This document shows positions 26,301-33,189 of a DNA stretch of 64,000 nucleotides, piece after piece. Position numbers and translations under genes: made by a program. Where the stretch lies: the NCBI RefSeq assembly GCF_038066715.1, contig NZ_JBBUKT010000004.1:434001-498000 (forward strand), written 5' to 3'. Position 1 is the first letter of the stretch, and each line of letters begins with the position of its first letter. A model generated the notes under the pieces. It had not been told where the DNA came from, searched no databases, and saw only the letters and a program-made list of their open reading frames with translations. The DNA is from Luteolibacter sp. Y139. GTDB taxonomy: Bacteria; Verrucomicrobiota; Verrucomicrobiia; Verrucomicrobiales; Akkermansiaceae.

Positions 26301-27562
26301 ATGAGGCTTCGATTGCGAACGCGGCGACGGTTTCGCCGGGGACGCTGACGTGGTCGAAGGTGGGCGGGCCGGCGTGGCTGACGGTGGAGGCGGATGGGCG
26401 GATCTCCGGTGTTCCTAGTAGTTCGGACAGCGGGACGCTGCCCTTCCGCGTGCGGGCCACGACGGGCGGGGTGATTTCGACGGATCTGGATCTGACGCTC
26501 AATGTGCAGCCGCCGGCGGATCTGCGGGCGCACCTGGAGCTGGATGGGAATGCGAGCGGGACGGTCGGCGGGATCAACGCGACGGCGACGGGAGGGCCGG
26601 TTTATACGGTGGGGGTGTTTGACCAAGCGGTGGATCTGGATGGGACCGATGATTTCCTGCAACTGCCGTCGGGGATTGCCTCGGATCTAACGGATTGCAC
26701 GTTCGTGGCGCGGTTCCGGTGGGATGGGGGGAATGCGTGGCAGCGGGTGTTCGACTTCGGCAACAACACGACGCAGAATTTCTTCCTGACGCCGGGATCG
26801 GGCAATGGAACGATGCGGTTCACGATCACGACGACGGGGAATACCAGTCCGCAGACGCTGGAGACCGCGTCGCCGGCGGTGGGCGAGTGGACGCATGTGG
26901 TGGTGGTGCTTTCCGGCAATACGGGCACGCTGTATGTGAATGGCGTGGCGGCGGTGACGGGTGCGATCACGATCGATCCGGCGAACATGGCGCCGACGCT
27001 GAACTACCTGGGCAAGAGCCAGTGGCCGGATCCGCTTTTCAACGGGGCGATCGATGACTTCCGCATCTATACGCGGGCGCTCAATGCGAACGAGGTGAAG
27101 GCGATGGCGGTGCCGCCTGCCGCGACGGTGGTGCCGCGTGGTTACAACTGGTGGGCGATCAACCAGGCCTTCACCGCGGGGCAGAGCGGTGCGGAGGTGG
27201 ATGCGGATGGGGACGGGCTGAGCAACGCGATCGAGTGGCTGCAGGGTTCGAATCCGCTAGCGGGAGGGAGCGGGCAGATGCCTCAGGCGAGCCGGCTTTC
27301 GGCGGCGGCGGTGGGGCTGGCGGGTAGCAAGAGTTACCTGGGCTTCAGCATGCGCATTCGCAAGGACCGGCCGGGAGTGACGTTGATTCCGGAGGGAGCG
27401 GCGACGCTTGCGGAGCTGGGGACGCCGGCGGCCGCGGCGAATGTGAGTCAGGCGGGTGCGCCGGTGGATGATGGCGACTTTGAGGTCTTCACTTGGTACT
27501 ATGAGGTGCCGATCGATGATGCGGCCAAGGGATTCGTGAGGCTGCGGGTGCTGCAGGAGTGA
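23378..27562 (+). CDS. GH128-type glucanase with three LamG modules
   Basis: 1394 residues from the ATG at 23378; the open frame upstream is not protein-like. Signal peptide 1-24 (ending GRAGAQ). After an N-terminal beta domain, residues about 210-460 match the Glyco_hydro_cc/asl1 family (GH128, beta-1,3-glucan-active TIM barrel): GFNEPN supplies acid/base Glu280 and WVTEFNNG nucleophile Glu385, with HYYRSY between. Three LamG modules follow (about 470-670, 755-955, 1045-1245), separated by two putative-Ig domains (KLSGPGWISV, KVGGPAWLTV). The tail has a DADGDGLSNAIEWLQG loop and ends KGFVRLRVLQE. The LamG units share WQRIFDFGNG, NYLGKSQ and DDFRIY. Likely a secreted endo-beta-1,3-glucanase with carbohydrate-binding or surface-binding modules. 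Confidence 0.9.
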   Translation: MSAFFLLPRRILLAAFLVFAGRAGAQTLDNEKASYATLTSATVTMTGHSELTITGSGDPIPGCTIHLNSEDSWVFFQNVSPTTVVSTLLSRLRVNGATAVADTNVRVVQYVNGAVVVAQGAAFKPLEVFTGTQMTGASAKLSTYTEYNNQALGVFADNVRSFVLKRGYTATFAENENGTGASRNFVAQDSDLEVSFMPSGMDGTVSFVRVYPWRWVSKKGTCDTDAVAMNAAWRYNWNNNQNSTRNWEYVLIKQQPYWPGLGNAGVYKTQQVDHVLGFNEPNNSVEDAYKNLSPQGSTTDAVAKWDELLGTGLRVGAPAVTDGGYSWIVDFMNQANAAGKRVDYVPVHYYRSYPNNNNPSGAATNLYNYLKSIYDATGKPIWVTEFNNGANWTGDADPTFDQNKSVIEAMVNMMDSTPWIERYSVYSAVEEVRQIYNNSGALTPMGIMYRDHVAPMAYQQAVPNTGNSGNATYLFEGNVRDTQSGNNAVVYGTPKLVAGKHGKALSFDGTDDYLMLPGKLGDSTDFSFAGWVKWNGGNDWQRIFDLGNGQANNLMLTPRSGNNTLRFVIKYNNGAEQQLNGTTLPVGVWTHVAVTISGDTGKLFVNGALVNTNAAMTYNPSQIGTELNYLGKSQYPDPLFAGLLDDARFYSYALTDAQVSALAVSMAPQFVASPVIGSPVVDQFFSGALASQLAVGSPAATFSKLSGPGWISVSADGSITGVPRIGDAGLGQLLVRATSSGGAIADAVIPVAVGAGNPLARYAFNSNALAAAGTANATLVGGPVYAPGQKGQAIQLDGTDDHVVLPKGIASGDEITIATWVLWGGGNNWQRIFDFGNGTGSYLFLTPKSGSNTLRFVIYQNGTESALETSVLPTGTWTHLAVTLGGGTGKLYVNGNLADTETGITIKPSDIKPTLNYLGRSMYAADPYFSGRIDDFNVFQRVLSATEINTLRTGNAPVVAVNPLVLATATPGVAYEASIANAATVSPGTLTWSKVGGPAWLTVEADGRISGVPSSSDSGTLPFRVRATTGGVISTDLDLTLNVQPPADLRAHLELDGNASGTVGGINATATGGPVYTVGVFDQAVDLDGTDDFLQLPSGIASDLTDCTFVARFRWDGGNAWQRVFDFGNNTTQNFFLTPGSGNGTMRFTITTTGNTSPQTLETASPAVGEWTHVVVVLSGNTGTLYVNGVAAVTGAITIDPANMAPTLNYLGKSQWPDPLFNGAIDDFRIYTRALNANEVKAMAVPPAATVVPRGYNWWAINQAFTAGQSGAEVDADGDGLSNAIEWLQGSNPLAGGSGQMPQASRLSAAAVGLAGSKSYLGFSMRIRKDRPGVTLIPEGAATLAELGTPAAAANVSQAGAPVDDGDFEVFTWYYEVPIDDAAKGFVRLRVLQE

Positions 27563-27584
27563 TCCGGGGTAGGCCTTCGAGGCT

Positions 27585-27629
27585 ACTCCAGAAACTCCAG
27601 TCTCCTATACATACTGGAGTTTCTGGAGT
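27585..27629 (+). terminator. Long perfect inverted repeat after the GH128 gene
   Basis: A 16-bp perfect stem (27585-27600 with 27614-27629) and 13-base loop, 22 bases past the stop. Each arm itself contains a repeat of CTCCAG. Followed by TTGTTG rather than a clean T run. Probably a terminator. Confidence 0.65.
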
Positions 27630-27731
27630 TGTTGCCGGTCCTGGAAGCGGGGCTTTGGAAGACGTTACGCATTGGCCGGGAGTTTGACTCGACGGAGCCG
27701 TTCGATAGTTTCATGGGATTCCTCCTCTCCC

Positions 27732-28430
27732 ATGAAGCTGATCTTTTCCGCGCTGCTGTTATTGCTTTCGCCGGTAGCCATCGGGGGCGAGAAGGAATTG
27801 CCGGTCAGCGTCGCTGATTCGGGATCGAAGGCGGTGGATGAACTGGTGGCGGGATTGGTGTCCCGTCGTCCTGCGCCGGCGCCGACGAGCACGGAGGAGC
27901 CGAAGGAGCTGGGGCAGGAGGGTGGACTGGGGCTGGTGTCGATGTCGGGGCGCTATGCGACAGCGGAGGTGGAGGCGTCGATTCGCAAGCTTCAGGAGCT
28001 GGGGCCATCGGCGTTTCCGCACTTGCTGAAGCATTTGGATGACGACCGGTATTCCTATAGCGACCAGCCGTTCGTTTCCGGGATCAACGGACAAGGCTGG
28101 ATGAACCACTCGGTGGGCGAAGCTATCCACGAGTTCGTGCTGACGAATGACCTGGCCTGGGTGAGTGGCTACAAACTGCGGGAGAATGCAGAGGGCAAGG
28201 CGCACCATCCGCTGAGGATCGAGGACTACATCAAGATCCGCGGCGGGATGGAGGCGTGGGTGGAAGCGGTGAAGGATCGCTCGCGAGCGTCGGTGTTCAC
28301 GGAGTTCATCGACTGGTGCATCGCGGAGGAGAAGAAGCGTGGTTTCGAGGACAAGGAGGATGAGGAGTTCATCCTCGGGAGGTATCTGAAGAAGAGGAAG
28401 GAGATCGAGGACGGGAGTGGGAAAGAGTAA
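27732..28430 (+). CDS. Small exported protein of unknown function
   Basis: 232 residues from the ATG at 27732, which opens a clean signal peptide (MKLIFSALLLLLSPVAIGG); a start at 27672 would bury it. The mature part is mixed alpha/charged, with PHLLKHLDDDRYSY and an acidic/basic C-terminus (KKRKEIEDGSGKE). The repeating helical pattern and the words SAFPHLLKHLDD recall HEAT-like helices, but I recognise no family. Monocistronic between a terminator-like hairpin and a convergent lipoprotein gene. Confidence 0.65.
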   Translation: MKLIFSALLLLLSPVAIGGEKELPVSVADSGSKAVDELVAGLVSRRPAPAPTSTEEPKELGQEGGLGLVSMSGRYATAEVEASIRKLQELGPSAFPHLLKHLDDDRYSYSDQPFVSGINGQGWMNHSVGEAIHEFVLTNDLAWVSGYKLRENAEGKAHHPLRIEDYIKIRGGMEAWVEAVKDRSRASVFTEFIDWCIAEEKKRGFEDKEDEEFILGRYLKKRKEIEDGSGKE

Positions 28431-28466
28431 CGTGGGGAAGCGCGATCCATTCGCAGGCTTGAGCGA

Positions 28467-28817
28467 TCAAGGCTTGAGCCGCTGGGCCTCGTCCGCGATC
28501 TTTTCAAGGGCATCCTCGCCGAAGCGGCGCGAGATCTCGGCCTTCATCACTTCATTGTAGGCTTCCATGTGCTGCATGATCTTTTTGTCGATGACGCAGC
28601 CGGAGACGCTGCGCACTTGGATGCCATGGCGTTCGTAGAGAAGCCGTTCGTAGGTGGCGATCCCGGGCGAGACCATTCCGGCCGTTTCGAGGCCGAGCTT
28701 GCCGGCGGCGATGTCGGCGCGTGCATCGGCCTTGCCTTTTCTAGATGCGCTGCTTCCGCATCCGCAGCAGGCGAGGAATGCGCCGATGGCCAGGGACTGG
28801 AGTAAGATTCGCTTCAC
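28467..28817 (-). CDS. Putative lipoprotein
   Basis: 116 residues, GTG start. The N-terminus MKRILLQSLAIGAFLACCGCG has a hydrophobic segment and a cluster of cysteines; Cys17 after FLA is the likely lipidation site. The rest is charged and helical, with CVIDKKIMQHMEAYNEVM and EALEKIADEAQ-like heptads. No known family. It is convergent with the preceding gene (36-base gap) and follows the OsmC gene on the same strand, separated from it by a strong terminator. Confidence 0.65.
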   Translation of the reverse strand: MKRILLQSLAIGAFLACCGCGSSASRKGKADARADIAAGKLGLETAGMVSPGIATYERLLYERHGIQVRSVSGCVIDKKIMQHMEAYNEVMKAEISRRFGEDALEKIADEAQRLKP

Positions 28818-28824
28818 TGCTTCT

Positions 28825-28862
28825 GAAAAAATAAACCGGCTGCCGTGTCACGGCAAGCCGGT
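28825..28862 (-). terminator. Rho-independent terminator of the OsmC gene
   Basis: 12-bp stem with one bulged A (28835-28846 with 28850-28862) and a three-base loop; minus strand continues TTATTTTTTC. Textbook form, 29 bases past the OsmC stop. Confidence 0.88.
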
Positions 28863-28890
28863 CGAATCGGGCTCTGCTTGTGCGAGGGGG

Positions 28891-29313
28891 TTATCCCAAC
28901 TTCGCGTCCATGGTGATCTCGGCATTGAGAACCTTGGAGACGGGACAGCCGGCCTTGGCCTTGGCGGCGAGGTCCTGGAAGGTGGCGTCGTCGATGCCGG
29001 GGATGGAGGCGGTGACGTCGAGGTGGCTGGCGGTGATGGCGAATCCGCCGTCCTTTGGCTCAAGCGAGACGGTGGCGGTGGTGGAGATTTTCTCGGGGGT
29101 GAAGCCGGCCATGCCGAGGATCATGGAGAAGGCCATGGAGAAGCAGCCGGCGTGGGCGGCGCCGATGAGTTCTTCGGGGTTGGTGCCGGGTTCGCCTTCG
29201 AAGCGGGTCTTGAAGGAGTAGGGCTTGGCGGTGAGTGCGCCGGAGCCGGTGCTGAGGATGCCGGAGCCTTCCTTGAGGGAGCCCTGCCATTGGGCGGATG
29301 CTTTGTGTTTCAT
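28891..29313 (-). CDS. osmC: OsmC-family organic hydroperoxide reductase
   Basis: 140 residues, the normal length for the OsmC/Ohr superfamily. The peroxidatic Cys57 in HAGCFSM and the second Cys123 in AGCPVSK are both present, as are the family's TNPEELIGAAHA and SLEPKDGGFAIT stretches. These enzymes reduce organic and fatty acid hydroperoxides in the cytoplasm, dimerising to form the active site. The start is the ATG at 29313; the longer open frame upstream is a shadow. The sequence GSGALTAKPYSFKTRFEG places it with OsmC rather than Ohr. Single gene with its own terminator. Confidence 0.9.
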   Translation of the reverse strand: MKHKASAQWQGSLKEGSGILSTGSGALTAKPYSFKTRFEGEPGTNPEELIGAAHAGCFSMAFSMILGMAGFTPEKISTTATVSLEPKDGGFAITASHLDVTASIPGIDDATFQDLAAKAKAGCPVSKVLNAEITMDAKLG

Positions 29314-29433
29314 GGTGTGTTGGTAGTGGGGTTGGGGAAGTGATTGCGGGTGTGACCGGCAATCGCTGTGGAGGAGAGCAGGCGGCTGCCGTTTCGCAAG
29401 GGAGTTTCGGCGACGGATGTGGTGCTTGGACGC

Positions 29434-29459
29434 GTCGACGGAACGTCGACACCCCTTAA
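29434..29459. repeat. REP-like hairpin, CCTTA-tail family, carrying a stop codon
   Basis: Stem GTCGAC/GTCGAC, loop GGAAC, tail ACCCCTTAA. The TTA of the tail (29456-29458) is the TAA stop of the minus-strand M48-like gene. Compare 19354-19382. Confidence 0.55.
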
Positions 29460-30136
29460 TGTCTCGCTCGGTAGTCGGAGTAGAGCTGGGCTTGGGCGCG
29501 GATGGCGGCTTGGTGGATGCCGAAGCGCTTGGCGATTTCGTCGACGCGGCGGTGAAGGGTGCCGTGGGAGGAGGTGGTCTTGTTAGGCTCGGTGAGGACC
29601 CAGCCGAGGAAGGCATCGAGGCGGAAGCCGGCGGCGGTGGCGTAGCGGGAGCCGGTGATGTCGGCTTTCAGTTCGATGTCCGGGTTGGTTTCGGTGTGAG
29701 CGCCGAGTTTTTCGGTGAGATGGGCGAACTCATGGCCGAAGAGGAAGGCCCAGGTGTTGGCGGGGACTTTCTTTGCGGCGAGGGGGTGGATGAAGATGGT
29801 GCAGTCGGCTTGGGTGCCGCGGATGCGGACGAGGGGGCCGGGGTTTTCACCGAGGCGGAGGTGCCAGTTGATCTTGCGACCGGAGGCGCGTGCGACTTCG
29901 CCGGCGATGGTCTGGAGCTCGCCGAAGTTCAGGGCGGGGCGGTAGCGGGGATCGGGGCGGGCTTGCATGCCGCGGCGGGGAGCCGGGGCGGGCTTTTTTT
30001 GTGCGGGTGCCGCGCTTCGAGAGGTGCTGGAAGTCGGGGGCGGCCCGGGGTCTCTGGCCTCAGACGGGATGACCAAGGCGGCGGCGAGGGTGGCGGCAAA
30101 GGCGAGAGGGGCAGGGGTGAAGAGATGGGGCTTCAT
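29456..30136 (-). CDS. Exported M48-like zinc metallopeptidase
   Basis: 226 residues from the ATG at 30136; a longer frame to 30283 lacks the signal sequence. N-terminal signal (MKPHLFTPAPLAFAATLAAA), Pro-rich linker, then a compact gluzincin core: HEFAH (His135, Glu136, His139) and, 16 residues on, IELKADITG with Glu155 as third ligand and the ExxxAD signature of M48-type peptidases. Small for M48; closer to the short M48-like domains that act on cell-envelope proteins. Its last codons and stop lie inside a REP-like hairpin element, so the present C-terminus (SDYRARH) may have been set by insertion of that element. Confidence 0.75.
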   Translation of the reverse strand: MKPHLFTPAPLAFAATLAAALVIPSEARDPGPPPTSSTSRSAAPAQKKPAPAPRRGMQARPDPRYRPALNFGELQTIAGEVARASGRKINWHLRLGENPGPLVRIRGTQADCTIFIHPLAAKKVPANTWAFLFGHEFAHLTEKLGAHTETNPDIELKADITGSRYATAAGFRLDAFLGWVLTEPNKTTSSHGTLHRRVDEIAKRFGIHQAAIRAQAQLYSDYRARH

Positions 30137-30399
30137 TGTGAGGCTCCAATAGAGACCAGAAATCGGGGGAGGAAAGGGAAATGAGGGTGCTGCCACGACC
30201 ACCCGGTGGAGGCGCCGTTCACCGAGGCTAGTAGGTAAAAGTGAGGCTTCGGCGCCAGCTTTCCAGTATTTATCCTTTGCCATAACCTTCGACTAATCTT
30301 TTTCTAGATCTTTGTCCGCTACTGTTCCGGTGCCCGGGAAGTGGCCCAAGGGTATGAAGGAACCTCGAACATAGTGATCGTTTGAATCTGCATCTTGGA
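30137..30399. other. Divergent intergenic region before the NERD gene
   Basis: 263 bases between the M48-like gene (minus) and the NERD gene (plus). AT-richer around 30260-30380; probably promoters for both. No hairpin element or small gene that I can support. Confidence 0.4.
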
Positions 30400-31302
30400 A
30401 TGTTTGTCGGCGTTGGGGTGATGGCAGGGGGATTGTATTTTCTCCATCGCGAAATTGACCGGATTTTTGCGGAGGAGAAGCGGCGGAGCCGGGCACCCTT
30501 CAAGGAGAAGCTGCTCAGACCTCCCGGAGAGAGCTTGCGCCTGAAGATCGAAGAACTTCACGACGAGTTCATGGAGCAGGGGCTGGTCCTTGCTGTAACC
30601 ACAGCGTGCACGGGCGGTGCAATCATGGTCTTCACTTTCCAAGCGTGGTGGATGAATGGAATCGTCTGGACGATAATTTCAGCAATAGGTTTCGCCTGCG
30701 GGCGACATCGCTGGAACAAGCTCAAGGGGCTGCGGAAAACCTTGCGGAACTACCGGCTGGGATTCGATGGTGAACGCTACGTGGCGGAAAAACTATCCGA
30801 GCTCATCGGACAGGGTTATCGAGTGTTCCACGATTTTCTTTTCGATATGAAACCGGGTGGCGATGCTACGAACTTCAATATTGATCATATTGTGGTAGGT
30901 CCCGCTGGCGTGTTTGTTTTGGAGACCAAGACGTATCGCCAACCCAATGGTGAGTTGCCGGAAGGAGATGAAAGGCACAAAGTGAGAGGGGATGGTGACG
31001 CGCTGTTGCTTCCCGGAGGGCATCGGCAACGGAAGCCCCTGAAGCAGGTGAGAAAGAATGCAGATGAGCTTTCGAAATTCCTAACCGGAACCTCTCCAAG
31101 TCGGGTGCCGGTCTATCCGATTATCGCCATGCCGGGTTGGTATACCGAGGAGGAGGCGTTTCCAGATCTTCTGGTTCTTAATCCGCTGCGTATTTCGGCC
31201 CGCATATCGAGGTTTTCCCAGAGCGACGTTTTGCCCCCTAGTGAGGTACGAATGATTGCTGATCGGATCGAGGCTCATTGTCGAAACGTGGATAGTGCAT
31301 GA
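30400..31302 (+). CDS. NERD-domain membrane protein
   Basis: 300 residues from the ATG at 30400 (a TTG at 30382 would add six). A hydrophobic N-terminus, a charged helical stretch (IDRIFAEEKRRSRAPFKEKL) and a double membrane segment (about 62-105) precede a nuclease-related NERD domain: GFDGERYVAEKL, NIDHIVVGPAGVFVLETKTY, with the Asp and the ExK typical of the restriction-endonuclease-like fold. The C-terminal half continues with a QVRKNADELSKFL helix. Probably a membrane-bound nuclease-like protein; substrate unknown. Its stop overlaps the start of the next gene by ATGA, so the two are coupled. GC is slightly lower than in the neighbouring giant genes. Confidence 0.8.
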   Translation: MFVGVGVMAGGLYFLHREIDRIFAEEKRRSRAPFKEKLLRPPGESLRLKIEELHDEFMEQGLVLAVTTACTGGAIMVFTFQAWWMNGIVWTIISAIGFACGRHRWNKLKGLRKTLRNYRLGFDGERYVAEKLSELIGQGYRVFHDFLFDMKPGGDATNFNIDHIVVGPAGVFVLETKTYRQPNGELPEGDERHKVRGDGDALLLPGGHRQRKPLKQVRKNADELSKFLTGTSPSRVPVYPIIAMPGWYTEEEAFPDLLVLNPLRISARISRFSQSDVLPPSEVRMIADRIEAHCRNVDSA

Positions 31303-31979
31303 ATGCGCCCACAAACCAAACAACGGCTGGCCACCAGGGTCAGGAAGCTCAACGCAAGGGTCGGCTGGCACAATGGGAGGATGCGAGGGGCTTTGGGTGG
31401 GTGCAGGCGGAAGGGCTGCGGATCTTTGCACACATCAGGGATTTCGAGCGCGGGCAGCCTCGTCCGGTGGCGGGGGATGAGGTGACGTTCACGACAGGAG
31501 TGGATGTGCAGGGCAGGGCTTGTGCCAAGCGGGTGCGTCTGGTGAGGACGACGGGGAGGATCGGTGTGGGGGCTTGGCTATTGCTCGCGGCCTTGCTGGT
31601 GCTGCCGCTCTTTTCCACGGAGTATTTGCCGCTGCCCAAATGGGAAGTGCCGACGGTGATGGCAGTCGCATCAGCGGTGGCGTGGATTTGCTATCGCAGC
31701 GACAAACGGCGGGCGGAATCCCGGCAATGGCGGATCAAGGAAGCACGCCTTCATCTGATCGAATTGCTTGGCGGTTGGCCGGGGGCGTTCCTGGCGCAGC
31801 GGAGGTTCCGGCACAAGACGAGGAAAGTTTCGTTCCAGTTCATCTTTATTTCGATCGTGATCCTCCATCAGCTCGTGGCGGTGGATGTGATCCTGGGACA
31901 TGCTCTTAGCCGGCGGGTGTTGAGGGAGCTGAGCGAGGTCCTGGAAAAGAAGGTTCCTTCAGGATCTCCCCGTTCGTGA
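31299..31979 (+). CDS. Cold-shock-domain / DUF1294 membrane protein
   Basis: 226 residues, overlapping the NERD gene by ATGA. Residues 20-85 are a cold-shock-like OB fold (KGRLAQWEDARGFGWVQAEG, then IFAHIRDF, and DEVTFTTG), with the aromatic surface partly kept. Then three to four membrane helices and the DUF1294 signature (LHLIELLGGWPGAFLAQRRFRHKTRK). CSD-DUF1294 fusions are widespread but their role is unknown; the OB fold suggests RNA or single-stranded DNA binding at the membrane. Coupling with a nuclease-like NERD protein hints at a shared nucleic-acid task. Confidence 0.85.
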   Translation: MNAPTNQTTAGHQGQEAQRKGRLAQWEDARGFGWVQAEGLRIFAHIRDFERGQPRPVAGDEVTFTTGVDVQGRACAKRVRLVRTTGRIGVGAWLLLAALLVLPLFSTEYLPLPKWEVPTVMAVASAVAWICYRSDKRRAESRQWRIKEARLHLIELLGGWPGAFLAQRRFRHKTRKVSFQFIFISIVILHQLVAVDVILGHALSRRVLRELSEVLEKKVPSGSPRS

Positions 31980-31993
31980 CGCACGGGAGTATC

Positions 31994-32019
31994 GTGGACA
32001 GAACGTCCGCACTCCTTAT
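31994..32019. repeat. REP-like hairpin, CCTTA-tail family
   Basis: 6-bp stem GTGGAC/GTCCGC with one wobble, loop AGAAC, tail ACTCCTTATG; 15 bases after the CSD-DUF1294 stop. Confidence 0.5.
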
Positions 32020-32030
32020 GCTGCCGTGCC

Positions 32031-32468
32031 ATGCAGCGGAACCGGCTGGTGTATGGAGGATGGATCGTGGTGGTGATCGCGATGGGGCTGGTGTCGCGGT
32101 CGGGGTGGGGGAGGGAATTTTTGGCGGTGTTTGTGAGGGAGTATGCGGGGGATGCGTTGTGGGCGTTGATGGTGTTTTTGGGATTGGGGTTTTTGTTTCC
32201 GCGGGTGGAGATTTGGAAGATTGCGGCGGGGGCGCTGGGGATTTCGTTCGGGGTGGAGGTGAGCCAGCTGTATCACGCGGAGTGGATTGATGGGATCCGG
32301 GCGACGAGGATGGGGGGATTGGTGTTGGGGCGTGGGTGGGTGGCTACGGATTTGATTTGTTATGCTGTTGGAGTCGCGGTGGGAGTCGTTGGGGAGAAGT
32401 TTGCTGGTTTGAAGTGTTCAGCTTTCAGGGAAGGCGGGAGATTGCCGAGTGATCGGTCTGATCAGTGA
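32031..32468 (+). CDS. DUF2809-like integral membrane protein
   Basis: 145 residues with about four hydrophobic helices (LVYGGWIVVVIAMGLV, ALWALMVFLGLGFLFP, KIAAGALGISFGVEVSQLY, DLICYAVGVAVGVV). The spacing, the G(V/I)EVSQLY motif and the GRGWVATDLICY ending are those of the DUF2809 family, small membrane proteins of unknown function. Start is the ATG at 32031. The final 25 residues (KCSAFREGGRLPSDRSDQ) look like read-through into intergenic sequence. Confidence 0.75.
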   Translation: MQRNRLVYGGWIVVVIAMGLVSRSGWGREFLAVFVREYAGDALWALMVFLGLGFLFPRVEIWKIAAGALGISFGVEVSQLYHAEWIDGIRATRMGGLVLGRGWVATDLICYAVGVAVGVVGEKFAGLKCSAFREGGRLPSDRSDQ

Positions 32469-33126
32469 AAGCCACAGGACCGGCGCAAGGAACGAACCGC
32501 AGAGACGCAAAGGTCGCAGAGGAAGCGCGGAGAAGGAGTGAGGGCAGGGGAAGGTCGGTGTTCTAACATTGACCTCCTGCGGAACTCGAACGGCTGGTGA
32601 TGACGGAGGTCATACTGCTCACGGCCTCTTCTCCCAATAGCTTCCTCCAGCACGCTGAGTTGGTCGGATCTATGGCAAAATACGCGCGCGTAGAGGCGTG
32701 TTACAAAATTACCTAGAAAAACTTGGATTCTACCGCAGGTGGTAGTTGGGGTGGCTTGTTCCTACCAAATGGACGCATTTGGCTTCCGACGTCGCGCGTT
32801 CTTCGACTGAAAAATGGGTGATCGCTTTTGACACCGGCATATATGCGTGACCGCATTATTCCAACTGATCGATTCGCTTGCTGGTATCCTTTCTGACCTC
32901 AAAGCGATTGGCTTGTGTTTGTTGTTCTTTGAGAAGTTTTTCAGACGTCGGAAAAGAGTTCCTCAACATCTCAAAGAGGGGAGGCGTAAGGACGGCCGCC
33001 GTCGGAAGAACCGACGTCCCACGCGGCGACCTAGGAAGTGAAGAGCTCCCTTATTGTGAGGGGAAGCCGGTGAGGATCGCGGGGATGTTTCGCGAGGGGC
33101 TGGTGAAGTGCCACTGGTGGCAGTAT
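32469..33126. other. Low-GC intergenic region with interspersed repeat
   Basis: The longest stretch without a firm gene outside 50 kb. At 32498-32535 it holds a CGCAGAGACGCAAAGG-type sequence known as a common dispersed intergenic repeat whose false translation reads LCDLCVSAV. At 32660-32850 it is markedly AT-rich, with a TTGACA at 32828. At 32997-33020 there is a hairpin CGTCGG/CCGACG. One small frame (32847-33041) is listed separately. Confidence 0.5.
32847..33041 (+). CDS. Possible small basic protein
   Basis: 64 residues, GTG start. An N-terminal hydrophobic/amphipathic helix (FQLIDSLAGILSDLKAIGLCLLFFEKFF cut at the junction of two helices) is followed by a strongly basic tail (RRKDGRRRKNRRPTRR). 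A TTGACA lies about 15 bases upstream of the start. No family, no clear ribosome site, and the tail overlaps a hairpin, so this may be non-coding. Reported at low confidence. Confidence 0.25.
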   Translation: MTALFQLIDSLAGILSDLKAIGLCLLFFEKFFRRRKRVPQHLKEGRRKDGRRRKNRRPTRRPRK

Positions 33127-33160
33127 TAAAAAGAAAAAGAGGGGACAGGAGTGTCCCCTC
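33127..33160 (-). terminator. Terminator built from a CCTTA-family hairpin
   Basis: Perfect 8-bp stem GAGGGGAC/GTCCCCTC, loop AGGAGT; minus strand runs on TTTTTCTTTTT. Ends the gene at 33190. The same GAC-AGGAGT-GTC core and CTCCTTA tail occur at 35402-35426 without a T run. Confidence 0.85.
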
Positions 33161-33189
33161 TCCTTAGGGCTGCTATTTTTATTGGAAGC

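Noticed and set aside
32462-32653. Minus-strand frame with LCDLCVSAVRS
   Set aside because: This is the usual false translation of the CGCAGAGACGC dispersed repeat.
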